This document shows, one piece after another, positions 1 through 6,403 of a DNA stretch of 6,592 nt (positions within the stretch are counted from its first letter, which is position 1; the number at the start of each line of letters is the position of its first letter). The stretch is from Puniceicoccales bacterium (GTDB lineage Bacteria > Verrucomicrobiota > Verrucomicrobiia > Opitutales > JAIRLG01). The notes beneath the pieces were generated by a model. It ran no database searches, was not told where the DNA came from, and saw nothing but the letters and a program-made list of their open reading frames with translations. The DNA is taken from positions 1-6,592 of the forward strand of contig JAITKE010000027.1 of assembly GCA_031278595.1 (NCBI GenBank). Direction: 5' to 3'. Position numbers and translations under genes: made by a program.

Positions 1-143
1 CGCAAGTCCTCCGCAAGCTTTGGATTTACGTAAGCTTTTCCTCAGGGTGACCTGGAATTTTCCCTCAAGGGATAGGGGAAAAAAGGAGCAATTCAAAGGA
101 ACTCCACCATCGCCAAAAAGCCCGGGCCCTTTTCTCTAAAAGC
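1..143. other. Leader region upstream of mnmA, no gene recognised
   Basis: No convincing gene is seen here. Short open frames run in from the window edge: one stops at 31-33, another at 46-48. Either could be the tail of an upstream gene, but neither tail is recognisable. A weak dyad (TTTTCCC at 58-64 and GGGAAAA at 76-82) could be the end of an upstream transcript. There is no clear -35/-10 pair and no strong ribosome-binding site directly before the mnmA start. A GGAG at 86-89 is too far away to act as one. Confidence 0.4.
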
Positions 144-1264
144 ATGGACAGATCCCCATCGGAGATGAAAGGCAAGTGGCCGGAGACAAATGGGAAGCGG
201 CTCGTCGCCCTGTCCGGTGGCGTGGACAGTTCCGTGGCGGCCCTGCTCCTGCGGCGACAGGGCACGGAAATCCTGGCTGCCTACATGCGCACCTGGCACG
301 ACGAGGATCAGCGGCGGCCGCTCGGTCCCTGTCCCTGGGAAGAGGATTTGAAGCAGGCCCGAAGCGTCGCTGAGCAGCTCCAGATCCCCTTTTCGGTCGT
401 CAACATGATCGAGCGCTACCGCCGGTGGGTTGCAACGCCCCTGGTGGAGGGCTATCGGAACGGCCTGACCCCCAATCCGGACATCCTCTGCAACCAATAC
501 GTCAAATTCGGCTTTCTGGCCGACTACGCCCGGGAATTGGGCTGCGCCAGCCTCGCCACCGGGCATTACTGCCAAAAGCGAACGTATGCCGATGGCTCCT
601 GCGATCTCTTCGAAGGCGCCGATCCGAACAAGGATCAGTCCTACTTTTTGGCCTACATTTCCCAGTCCCAGCTGCGGTTCGCAGAATTTCCGGTGGGCCA
701 TTTGAAAAAGCCCGACGTGCGCGCGCTGGCGGCGGAGGCGCAGCTCGGCAATGCGGCGCGGAAGGACAGCCAGGGCATCTGCTTCCTGGGTAAGGTCAAG
801 ATTCGGGATTTCTGTCCCACTACATTCCCGACTCGCCCGGGCCCATCGTCGACACCGAGGGCCGTATCCTGGGGGAGCACCGTGGACTCCATCCGTTCAC
901 TCTGGGGCAGCGCCACGGGATCCGCCTTCCGTCGAACCGAGACCACGAGCACTACGTCGTCGTGGCCAAGAATGGGGAAAAGAACCAGCTCGTCGTGGCT
1001 CTGGAGGGCTCCGCCTCCGCGCTTCTCCATCGCCGGAGATTCACCCTGCACCAGCTCCATTTCATCCGCGAACGGCTGGAAAAGCCCTGCCGGCTCCTGG
1101 GCAGGCCGCGCCATCGGGATCCCTCCCAGAGCCTCTACTTCGAGCCCATCGGCCCCGACACCGCCGTTGTCGAGTTCCCAAACCCTCCGCGCGCCCTCGC
1201 CAGCGGCCAGGTTCTCGCCCTCTACGAGGAAAAACGCCTCCTGGGCGGAGGGATTTACGCCTAG
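144..1264 (+). CDS. mnmA: tRNA-specific 2-thiouridylase MnmA, interrupted by a one-base frameshift
   Basis: MnmA uses ATP and sulfur relayed by a persulfide carrier to thiolate U34 of the tRNAs for Lys, Glu and Gln in the cytoplasm. Seen here: PP-loop SGGVDSS at residues 24-30, NPDILCN with the first catalytic Cys at 116, the ATGHY segment at 138-142, NKDQSYFL at 162-169, and KDSQGICFLG with the second catalytic Cys at 213. After RDF (residue 223, codon 810-812) the frame of the start codon runs into non-family sequence up to a stop at 1271. The frame beginning at 812 instead reads LSHYIPDSPGPIVDTEG and later FTLGQRHGI, ending GGGIYA with TAG at 1262-1264. Restoring one T in the GATTTC run gives a normal 373-residue enzyme. 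This may be a sequencing error, a recent mutation or, less likely, recoding. The start is uncertain: ATG 144 is used, and ATG 165 (residue 8) is possible, since the family core starts only at GKRLVALSGG. Confidence 0.92.
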
Positions 1265-1350
1265 ATTTTAGGTGAAGGGATTTACACCTAGATTTTAGGT
1301 GAAGGGATTTACGCCTAGATTTTAGGCGGAGGGATTTACGCCTAGATTTT
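1244..1350. repeat. 27-bp tandem repeat, four units, overlapping the end of mnmA
   Basis: Four head-to-tail units start at 1244, 1271, 1298 and 1325. The last is one base short. Units 1 and 4 match over 26 bases; units 2 and 3 begin GGTGAA instead of GGCGGA. Unit 1 holds the last mnmA codons and stop. Because 27 is a multiple of three, each later unit keeps an in-frame TAG, so the array reads as repeats of GIY(A/T)-stop. Each unit boundary forms a 6-bp hairpin with a 5-nt GATTT loop: 1258-1274, 1285-1301 and 1312-1328. The arms covary: CGCCTA/TAGGTG with one G-U pair, CACCTA/TAGGTG, and CGCCTA/TAGGCG. This suggests that the structure, not only the sequence, is maintained. It could help end mnmA transcription or protect the mRNA 3' end, but no U-tract directly follows a complete hairpin. 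Confidence 0.9.
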
Positions 1351-1472
1351 GAAAAAAAGGGCTCCCGATTAAGAGAAAAGGCTCCCAGTTGGAAGGGAAG
1401 TTCGAACGGGATATCCTGTGAATGGAATTCCAAATGGCACATCCTGGCCCTCAAAGCCAAGAGGCTCCTCTT
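1351..1472. other. Intergenic spacer with short repeats, no gene
   Basis: This is the middle of the gap between the converging mnmA and prepilin genes. It holds two short near-direct repeats, AAAAGGGCTCCC at 1355-1366 and AAAAGGCTCCC at 1376-1386. A 10-bp perfect palindrome, TGGAATTCCA, sits at 1423-1432. No start codon with family-like coding sequence is seen on either strand. Confidence 0.4.
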
Positions 1473-1571
1473 TTTTGGGGCTGCCTTTGGCTTCCAAAGG
1501 AAGCGGCCCGCCTCCGGCGGGCCCCCGCCGAAGCCCCCTTCGGGGGCTTCGGCGCAAAGGCAGCCCCCAAA
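1473..1571. repeat. Four-way-junction structured repeat, copy 1
   Basis: An outer stem pairs 1477-1489 with 1555-1567 (13 bp), then has one mismatch and three more T-A pairs. It encloses three perfect hairpins with almost no linker. Hairpin A, 1490-1504, has a 6-bp stem and AAA loop. Hairpin B, 1505-1523, has an 8-bp stem and TCC loop. Hairpin C, 1526-1554, has a 13-bp stem and TTC loop. Only two bases (1524-1525) lie unpaired at the junction. The T-run lies on the left outside and the A-run on the right outside, so a U-tract follows the structure in neither direction, unlike an intrinsic terminator. The shape recalls a cloverleaf, but there is no anticodon arm or T-loop sequence, so it is not a tRNA. 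It is related to the element at 4974-5098. Possible identities are a REP/MITE-like mobile palindrome, a structured RNA or a protein-bound cruciform. Confidence 0.85.
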
Positions 1572-1633
1572 CTAAAATCCAGCAGCTAAGCCTTCGGACA
1601 GGTAGAAATCCAATCGCAATTTCTCAGGACGAC

Positions 1634-2677
1634 TCAAGGCTCTCTTATGGCCCAAGTCCAGACACCACCGCCATAGAGATTAGAGGGGTCGTTAAGGACA
1701 TAGGTACCAACATAGGCGATGGTTTCATTCAACTCAGTGTTTGGATTTTTGACAACGGCTGCAACAACATACGCCCCCAATGGGTCGTATACATAAGTTC
1801 CATCAACCCAAGTGTTGTTATAGGGATCCCAAATCTGCCAAGTGTAACTATCGGGGCCTGGCTTGACCAAAATTCCACCATTATCCTCCGGAGTTTCATT
1901 TGTGTCCTCTTCGCCGAGGGTAACTTCATTTTCACCCCCACCGCCTCCACTACCACCGCCACTACCGCTACCACCGCCGCCGCTGCCCGTCGATGAACCG
2001 GAGCCGATGCCGGCGGCCAGCTGGGGATCCGACGTGGGAACGCCTTCCGGAGTCAGGAGCCTATCCGTCGTATACTCGAACCATTCCACGTGGCCGTCGA
2101 AAAAGGCGATAAATCCCCCCTCATCGCCGTAGACACCCGTGACCGCATCCCACCTTCCGGTCGTGGTGTTCAGACCGCGCGTATAGGCGATCGGGATCAT
2201 TTCGGGCGACGTATTGGAATCCGGGTTGACCCCAGCCAGAGTCACGACACTGGCATGGAACCAAGCTGCATCGGCCCCCGCAGACATGTTCCCGCTCGCA
2301 TCGATGACCACCTTGGGGAGCTCACCTCCCGCCATTTTTTTCAGATAGGAATCATCGTTCCACAGATAGACAGCCGCTTCGTTGAGAACACCGGCCTGGG
2401 CGAGCGTTCTGGCCCAGTGATAGGTCGGCCAGGCCGCATCCGCCCCCGTTGGCGGGGGTACCGTCCGGCTCTCGCCGGAGTATCCGTTGCAATAATGGAT
2501 GAAGGCCACCGCGATCTGGCGCATGTTGCTCGCTCCGCGCGCACGGCGGGAACTCCGAAGCGCCCTTTGCGCCGATGGAATGAGAATGGCCGCGAGGATC
2601 GCGAGGATCGCGACCACCACCATCAGCTCCATCAATGTGAAGCCAAGCCCTCTGCGCCCTGCCCTTGAAAATTTCAT
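1634..2677 (-). CDS. Prepilin-like protein with H-X9-DG-type motif, Gly/Ser linker and extra C-terminal domain
   Basis: This is a type IV pilin / type II secretion pseudopilin-like protein of 347 residues. A short basic leader ends in Gly12. Cleavage before Phe13 would give a mature protein starting FTLMELMVVVAIL, with the family's Glu at mature position 5 (Glu17) and a hydrophobic helix to about residue 34. A globular part follows, ending in FFDGHVEWF (192-200). In the usual H-X9-DG motif a His sits ten residues before the DG; here that position is Gly184. Residues 223-248 are an almost pure Gly/Ser linker. An acidic stretch and a Trp/Tyr-rich C-terminal domain (about 275-347) follow, which I do not recognise. 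The only Cys is residue 63, so no disulfide-bonded pilin D-region is possible. The DNA for the C-terminal domain is clearly less GC-rich. It is a tandem paralogue of the gene at 2834-3517, 156 nt away. It is probably exported and assembled in, or anchored to, the membrane; the substrate or filament is unknown. Confidence 0.9.
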   Translation of the reverse strand: MKFSRAGRRGLGFTLMELMVVVAILAILAAILIPSAQRALRSSRRARGASNMRQIAVAFIHYCNGYSGESRTVPPPTGADAAWPTYHWARTLAQAGVLNEAAVYLWNDDSYLKKMAGGELPKVVIDASGNMSAGADAAWFHASVVTLAGVNPDSNTSPEMIPIAYTRGLNTTTGRWDAVTGVYGDEGGFIAFFDGHVEWFEYTTDRLLTPEGVPTSDPQLAAGIGSGSSTGSGGGGSGSGGGSGGGGGENEVTLGEEDTNETPEDNGGILVKPGPDSYTWQIWDPYNNTWVDGTYVYDPLGAYVVAAVVKNPNTELNETIAYVGTYVLNDPSNLYGGGVWTWAIREP

Positions 2678-2724
2678 CCTTTTTTATTTTACACGGGCCG
2701 TTTCCATGATCTTTTCCAACGGCT

Positions 2725-2755
2725 ATTCTCCCGCTAAAAAAGCTCTTTTTGTCAA
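2725..2755 (-). promoter_or_regulatory. Possible promoter for the longer prepilin-like gene
   Basis: On the minus strand a perfect TTGACA (2755-2750) is followed after 19 nt by GAGAAT (2730-2725), which matches four of six -10 positions. The spacing is longer than the ideal 17. It lies in the 156-nt gap between the two prepilin genes, about 50 nt before the start codon at 2677, so the longer gene may have its own promoter as well as read-through from upstream. The start codon is preceded directly by AAAAAAGG, which is too close for a normal ribosome-binding site. Confidence 0.35.
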
Positions 2756-2833
2756 AGAACTTTTCGTCCTTAAGAGAGATCTCCGCCCCTATGCCTCAGG
2801 AAGCCACTCCTCGGCCATCCCGGAGGAGAAGCG

Positions 2834-3517
2834 TTATCCGGCCTCTCCGCCGCCGCCCGTCGCAACCGGAATACTTGCCTCAACCGTAGTAGCCGCCTCA
2901 ATGGGACTTGTGATAGCAGTCCCGTCTGGCTTAACAAGCTTAGCTTTCGTGGTTTCGAACCACTCCACATGGCCATCGAGAAAAGCGATGAATCCACCCG
3001 CATCGCCGTAGACACCTTCATCGGCAGCCCACACTCCGGTCTCAAGGTTCAGACCGCGAGTCCAGGCGATCGGTGTCGTCGTGGCCGGGGCATTGGGATC
3101 CACGCCCACCAACATCACCACGCTGGGGCCCGGGTTAGTCCAATAGGCACTAGCGACCAATTCGCCGTCGCTGTTTTTAACAAACTTCGGAATATCTGTC
3201 TTTCCCTTCAACAGCGGATCGTCGCTCCAAAAGTACACACTGGCCTCGTTGAGGACATTGGCCTTAGCCAGCTCCAATGCCCAACCGGAGTGTGTTGTTA
3301 CCGTCGAAGGTATCGTCCGCTGGTCTCCAAAGGTATTGCTGTAATTCATGTACGCCACCGCCAGCTGCCGCATGCTGTTCGAGCCCCGCGTACGACGGGC
3401 GCTGTCGATCGCCTTCCGCACAGACGGGACCAGAATAGCCGAAAGGATCGCGATGATCGCGATCACCACCATCAGCTCCATCAGCGTGAAGCCCTGTTTC
3501 CTAGATTTTTTCTCCAT
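2834..3517 (-). CDS. Prepilin-like protein with H-X9-DG-type motif (short paralogue)
   Basis: This is a pseudopilin-like protein of 227 residues. The basic leader MEKKSRKQG is followed by FTLMELMVVIAIIAIL, so cleavage is expected after Gly9, with Glu14 at mature position 5. A single N-terminal helix is followed by a globular domain with FLDGHVEWF at 179-187. It matches its neighbour closely around the RRTRGSNSMRQLAVAY, VLNEASVYFWSDD and GGFIAFLDGHVEWF blocks. The His of H-X9-DG is again replaced by Gly (171). The protein stops at GGGGEAG, just where the neighbour's long Gly/Ser linker begins, so this looks like the core version without the tail domain. Start: ATG at 3517 is preceded by AGGAGAGGTGGG with GAGG 8 nt away, a good ribosome-binding site. 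The frame is open upstream to 3604, but that would put about 38 residues before the cleavage site. It lies 83 nt after glyA and may be co-transcribed with it. Confidence 0.92.
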   Translation of the reverse strand: MEKKSRKQGFTLMELMVVIAIIAILSAILVPSVRKAIDSARRTRGSNSMRQLAVAYMNYSNTFGDQRTIPSTVTTHSGWALELAKANVLNEASVYFWSDDPLLKGKTDIPKFVKNSDGELVASAYWTNPGPSVVMLVGVDPNAPATTTPIAWTRGLNLETGVWAADEGVYGDAGGFIAFLDGHVEWFETTKAKLVKPDGTAITSPIEAATTVEASIPVATGGGGEAG

Positions 3518-3600
3518 AAAACCCACCTCTCCTAACTCCATATTATTTCCAACCCCGACGCGAAGTTGTCCTTCCATATTAGCAAATACTTGTACCGGCG

Positions 3601-4851
3601 TCAATATCTTAATGGAAAATTTTGGCAGAGTTTTCGCACTTCGGCGCGAATGGCTTTGGATAAAGCCTCATCCTCCGGCGAGGAGAGGATCTGTTCGATC
3701 CACACGGCGATCCACTTCATCTCCGCCTCCCGCATCCCGCGGGTCGTCACGGCCGGGGTGCCCAGGCGCAGCCCACTCGCCTGGAAAGGATTGCGCGTCT
3801 CCCTCGGCACCGTATTGGCATTGACCGTGATGCCAGCCGTCTCCAGGGTCATCGCCGCCGCCCGGCCGCTCAAGTCCGGCGAGCTCGGCCGCAGATCCAG
3901 GAGCAGCAGATGATTCTCAGTGCCGGAACCGACGAGGCAGAGGCCGAGCCGTTGCAGCTCTTCGGCCAGAGCACGGGCATTGGCCAGAATTTGCCGTTGG
4001 TAGTCCCGAAATTCCGGCCGCAGGGCCTCGCCGAAGCAGACCGCCTTTCCCGCGATGACGTGCATCAGAGGCCCACCCTGATTACCCGGAAAAACCGATG
4101 CGTCGATCGCCCGGGCCCATTTCTCCCGGCACAGGATCAGCCCGCCGCGGGGGCCGCGCAGGGTCTTGTGCGTCGTCGTCGTGACGAAATCCGCATGGGG
4201 GATCGGCGAGGGATGCAGCCCGGTCACCACCAACCCGGCGATGTGGGCGATGTCGGCCAGCAGCAGCGCACCCGACGCCCGGGCGACCTCCCCCACCCTC
4301 TGGAAATCGATGACCTTGGGATAGGCCGAGGCGCCGATGGTGATCAGCTGCGGTCGCTCCCGGAGGGCGATTTCTTCCAGGGCCTCATAATCGATGGCGG
4401 CGGTTTGCGGATCGACATCGTAATGAGAGACTTGATAGAGCATGCCGCTGAGGTTTTTGGGATGCCCATGAGTCAGGTGTCCGCCATTCTCGAGAGAAAG
4501 CGTCAAAATCTTATCGCCGGGCTTCAGCACCGCCGTGTAGACCGCGAGATTCGCCTGTGTCCCTGAGTGGGGCTGGACATTGGCATGTTCGGCGCCGAAT
4601 AATCGCTGAGCGCGCTCGATGGCCAGATTCTCAATCGTATCCACACATTTACACCCACCGTAATAACGCCTTTCGGGATAGCCCTCGGCGTATTTGTTGG
4701 TCAAAATGCTGCCGACCGCCTCCAGCACCGCCGGTGAGGTGAAATTCTCCGAGGCGATCAGCTCGAGGCCTTCGTTCTGCCGCTGCCACTCCCGGTGGAT
4801 CCAGGTGGCCACTTCAGGATCCTGCCGTTCCAGAGAAGAGAGATTCATCAT
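3601..4851 (-). CDS. glyA: Serine hydroxymethyltransferase
   Basis: GlyA interconverts serine plus tetrahydrofolate with glycine plus 5,10-methylene-tetrahydrofolate. It is the main source of one-carbon units and a PLP enzyme of fold type I in the cytoplasm. The product is 416 residues, the normal bacterial length. Visible family segments: EGLELIASENF (27-37), TNKYAEGYPERRYYGG (51-66), NVQPHSGTQAN (91-101), the Asp of LLADIAHIAGL (197-207), and TTTTHKTLRGPRGG (224-237) with the PLP Schiff-base Lys at 229. It ends in a normal small domain containing LRLGTPAVTTRG (361-372). Start: two adjacent ATGs (4851 and 4848) fit the family N-terminus. The frame is open up to 5100, but that extension crosses the structured repeat and is not family-like. 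No strong ribosome-binding site is seen. It is divergent from xseA. Two 21-bp direct repeats at 4896-4939 lie 45 to 88 nt before the start and could be a regulatory site. Confidence 0.98.
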   Translation of the reverse strand: MMNLSSLERQDPEVATWIHREWQRQNEGLELIASENFTSPAVLEAVGSILTNKYAEGYPERRYYGGCKCVDTIENLAIERAQRLFGAEHANVQPHSGTQANLAVYTAVLKPGDKILTLSLENGGHLTHGHPKNLSGMLYQVSHYDVDPQTAAIDYEALEEIALRERPQLITIGASAYPKVIDFQRVGEVARASGALLLADIAHIAGLVVTGLHPSPIPHADFVTTTTHKTLRGPRGGLILCREKWARAIDASVFPGNQGGPLMHVIAGKAVCFGEALRPEFRDYQRQILANARALAEELQRLGLCLVGSGTENHLLLLDLRPSSPDLSGRAAAMTLETAGITVNANTVPRETRNPFQASGLRLGTPAVTTRGMREAEMKWIAVWIEQILSSPEDEALSKAIRAEVRKLCQNFPLRY

Positions 4852-4895
4852 GGATTCCCGAGCATGGGCCGTCCGCCGGTGTCGGCAAATGAATT

Positions 4896-4939
4896 CTCTC
4901 CGCCGATTCGGGAATTGACTCTCCATCGATCCGGGAATT
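4896..4939. repeat. Pair of 21-bp direct repeats upstream of glyA
   Basis: Copies at 4896-4916 and 4919-4939 share CTCTCC, then CGAT, then CGGGAATT in the same register, matching at 18 of 21 positions with a 23-bp period (about two helical turns). They lie between glyA and the structured repeat. They could be a two-site operator in the glyA leader or promoter, or simply a local duplication. No -35/-10 pair can be placed with confidence around them. Confidence 0.65.
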
Positions 4940-4973
4940 TGAAGGTGGCTGTTGCCAAAGGGGCTCTTCGGTG

Positions 4974-5098
4974 GGTTTGTTTGGCGCTGTCTTTGGCTCC
5001 CGAAGGGAGCGGCCCGCGCAGCGGGCCCCAGCGGAGAGACGCCAAGGGCCCCGGGGCACTTGTATTCTCTCCGCTGCAAAGACAGCGCCAAAAAAACC
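4974..5098. repeat. Four-way-junction structured repeat, copy 2
   Basis: The outer stem pairs 4974-4995 with 5077-5098, 22 positions with one G/A mismatch (4979/5093). Inside are three hairpins. Hairpin A, 4996-5010, has a 6-bp stem and GAA loop. Hairpin B, 5011-5027, has a 7-bp stem and GCA loop. Arm C, 5029-5039 with 5066-5076, has an 11-bp stem and a 26-nt GC-rich loop. Only C5028 is unpaired at the junction. The topology is that of the copy at 1473-1571. The segment from CTTTGGCT through the B hairpin is also similar in sequence, while arm C is unrelated in sequence and length. It lies between divergent glyA and xseA, where a terminator would not be expected. An A-run, not a U-tract, follows it on either strand. 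Confidence 0.85.
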
Positions 5099-5114
5099 AA
5101 GAATCCCTCCGGAC

Positions 5115-5141
5115 TTGCCGAAGAACCGCTATGCTTATAAC
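5115..5141 (+). promoter_or_regulatory. Weak candidate promoter for xseA
   Basis: TTGCCG (5115-5120) and TATAAC (5136-5141) are separated by 15 nt, shorter than ideal. A TG at 5132-5133 sits close to the extended -10 position. If used, transcription would begin at or within a few bases of the GTG start at 5150, giving a leaderless or nearly leaderless mRNA. This fits the absence of a ribosome-binding site there. Confidence 0.28.
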
Positions 5142-5149
5142 CCTCTCCC

Positions 5150-6403
5150 GTGATTCCACCGACCCATGACAGTCCCGAAACCTGGGATACGGAAAAAATC
5201 TACAGCATTTCCTCCCTGACGGAACGGATCCAAAGCCTCCTGGGCTCCCAGATCCCCATGCTCTGGATCGGTGGCGAGGTCTCCAACCTTCGGCAGCAGA
5301 GCTCCGGCCATCTCTACTTCACTCTCCAGGATGAGCGGAGTCAGATCGCCTGCGTCCTCTTCCGCGGCGATGCCCTACGGCTCCACTTCCCCCTGGAAAA
5401 CGGAAAATCCATCCTCTGCTACGGCAGCCTGGAGCTCTACGCCCCGCGGGGCCAGTACCAGTGGATTGTACGTCACCTATTGCCCTGCGGCACGGGCCAG
5501 CGGGACGCGGAATTCCAAAAACTCAAGGAGCGCTGCCGGCGCGAAGGGCTCTTCGACGCCGAGCGCAAGCGGCCGATTCCCCCCACGGCCAATCCCATCG
5601 CCCTGCTCAGCTCCCCGACCGGCGCCGCCCTGCAGGATTTTCTCCAAATCCTTCGCCGGAAGGATTGGCGGGGCGAGATCATCCTCTTCCCCTGCCGAGT
5701 CCAGGGCGACGAGTCCGTTCGAGACTTTCTCCACAACCTCGACCTGGCTCAGCGCTCCCCGGCCGAGCTCATCGTCCTGGCTCGGGGCGGCGGCAGTGCC
5801 GAAGACCTCTGGACCTTCAACGCCGAAGCCCTCGTCCGGAAACTGGCCGACTGTCCCAAACCCATCCTCTCCGCCATCGGTCACGAGACCGATTTCACCC
5901 TGGTGGATTTCGTGGCCGACCTCCGGGCCGAAACCCCCTCAGCCGCAGCGGAAATCATCGCGACGAATTACCAAAATGCCCAACGGCGCTGCTGGGACTT
6001 AAGAGAACGGCTGGCGGAAATTTTCGAAGAATACACCTTCCGGCAGCGGCAGCACTGGCAGTTTCTGCGGCAGCGCCTGCGGAACGTCTCCCCCGAGCGG
6101 CAGATCGAGCACCGGCGGCACCAGCTCCAGCAGACCTCCCAGCGATTTTTTGAAGGCACCCGCTCGGCCCTCGCCTCCAAAAGAGAAGAGCTCCTGACCC
6201 TTCGGCGGCGCTGGGAGAGCTACGACATCGGGCGCAATCTCCGCAGCGGGTTCCTGATCGCCGAAAATTTTCAGGGAAAAATCCTCCGCCATCGCCGCGA
6301 TGTCCCACCGGGCGGTGAGCTGATCCTCCATTTCCAAGATGGCCCGCTGAAGGTCTGCGGCGGTGCCCCCCTCGATGAGCCCTCCCTCGTCGGAGATAGA
6401 TAG
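5150..6403 (+). CDS. xseA: Exodeoxyribonuclease VII large subunit
   Basis: XseA is the catalytic subunit of exonuclease VII, which degrades single-stranded DNA from both ends to short acid-soluble oligonucleotides. It acts with several copies of the small subunit XseB. The product is 417 residues. An N-terminal OB-fold (about 17-112) includes GEVSNLR (42-48) and SGHLYFTLQDE (52-62). The catalytic domain has ARGGGSAEDLWTFN (211-224) and GHETDFTLVDFVADLRAETP (244-263). A long charged helical region (about 270-360), probably the coiled coil that binds XseB, follows. A usual C-terminal strand segment contains GFLIAENFQGKIL. The start is GTG at 5150. The family core begins near YSISSLTERI (18-27) and no better start is seen. 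No xseB follows; instead the last codons are duplicated downstream. An ATG at 6375 overlaps the 3' end by 29 nt in another frame. Confidence 0.96.
   Translation: MIPPTHDSPETWDTEKIYSISSLTERIQSLLGSQIPMLWIGGEVSNLRQQSSGHLYFTLQDERSQIACVLFRGDALRLHFPLENGKSILCYGSLELYAPRGQYQWIVRHLLPCGTGQRDAEFQKLKERCRREGLFDAERKRPIPPTANPIALLSSPTGAALQDFLQILRRKDWRGEIILFPCRVQGDESVRDFLHNLDLAQRSPAELIVLARGGGSAEDLWTFNAEALVRKLADCPKPILSAIGHETDFTLVDFVADLRAETPSAAAEIIATNYQNAQRRCWDLRERLAEIFEEYTFRQRQHWQFLRQRLRNVSPERQIEHRRHQLQQTSQRFFEGTRSALASKREELLTLRRRWESYDIGRNLRSGFLIAENFQGKILRHRRDVPPGGELILHFQDGPLKVCGGAPLDEPSLVGDR

Noticed and set aside
93..701. 202-codon minus-strand frame opposite mnmA
   Set aside because: It is antisense to clear MnmA motifs and is explained by GC-rich third positions.
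1265..1271. mnmA ending at 1271 in the frame of its start codon
   Set aside because: Residues after 223 in that frame are low-complexity Ser/Thr/Arg/Pro and unlike the family. The true tail is in the shifted frame ending at 1264.
1244..1350. CRISPR array
   Set aside because: The 27-bp units follow each other directly with no spacers, and there are no cas genes.
1062..1460. Minus-strand open frame encoding nonapeptide repeats rich in Lys, Arg and Ser
   Set aside because: It is the reverse reading of the 27-bp tandem repeat and of mnmA. The repeats follow from the DNA repeat, and no start signal or family is visible.
1473..1571. tRNA gene or integron attC site because of the cloverleaf-like fold
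   Set aside because: There is no seven-base anticodon loop, no T-loop consensus and no CCA-type end. The typical RYYYAAC/GTTRRRY ends of attC are missing, and there is no integrase.
1473..1571. Bidirectional intrinsic terminator between converging genes
   Set aside because: The position would suit, but no T-run follows the structure in either direction, and the sister element lies between divergent genes.
3518..3604. Longer start for the short prepilin-like gene
   Set aside because: It would place about 38 residues before the cleavage site and ignore the good ribosome-binding site before ATG 3517.
4852..5100. Longer glyA start giving an 83-residue extension
   Set aside because: The extra sequence has no family similarity and runs through the structured repeat. 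The MMNLSSLERQDPE start fits the normal length.
5271..6153. Long open frames in other frames of xseA and on the opposite strand
   Set aside because: They are Ser/Pro/Arg-rich shadows of a GC-rich coding sequence with no family motifs.
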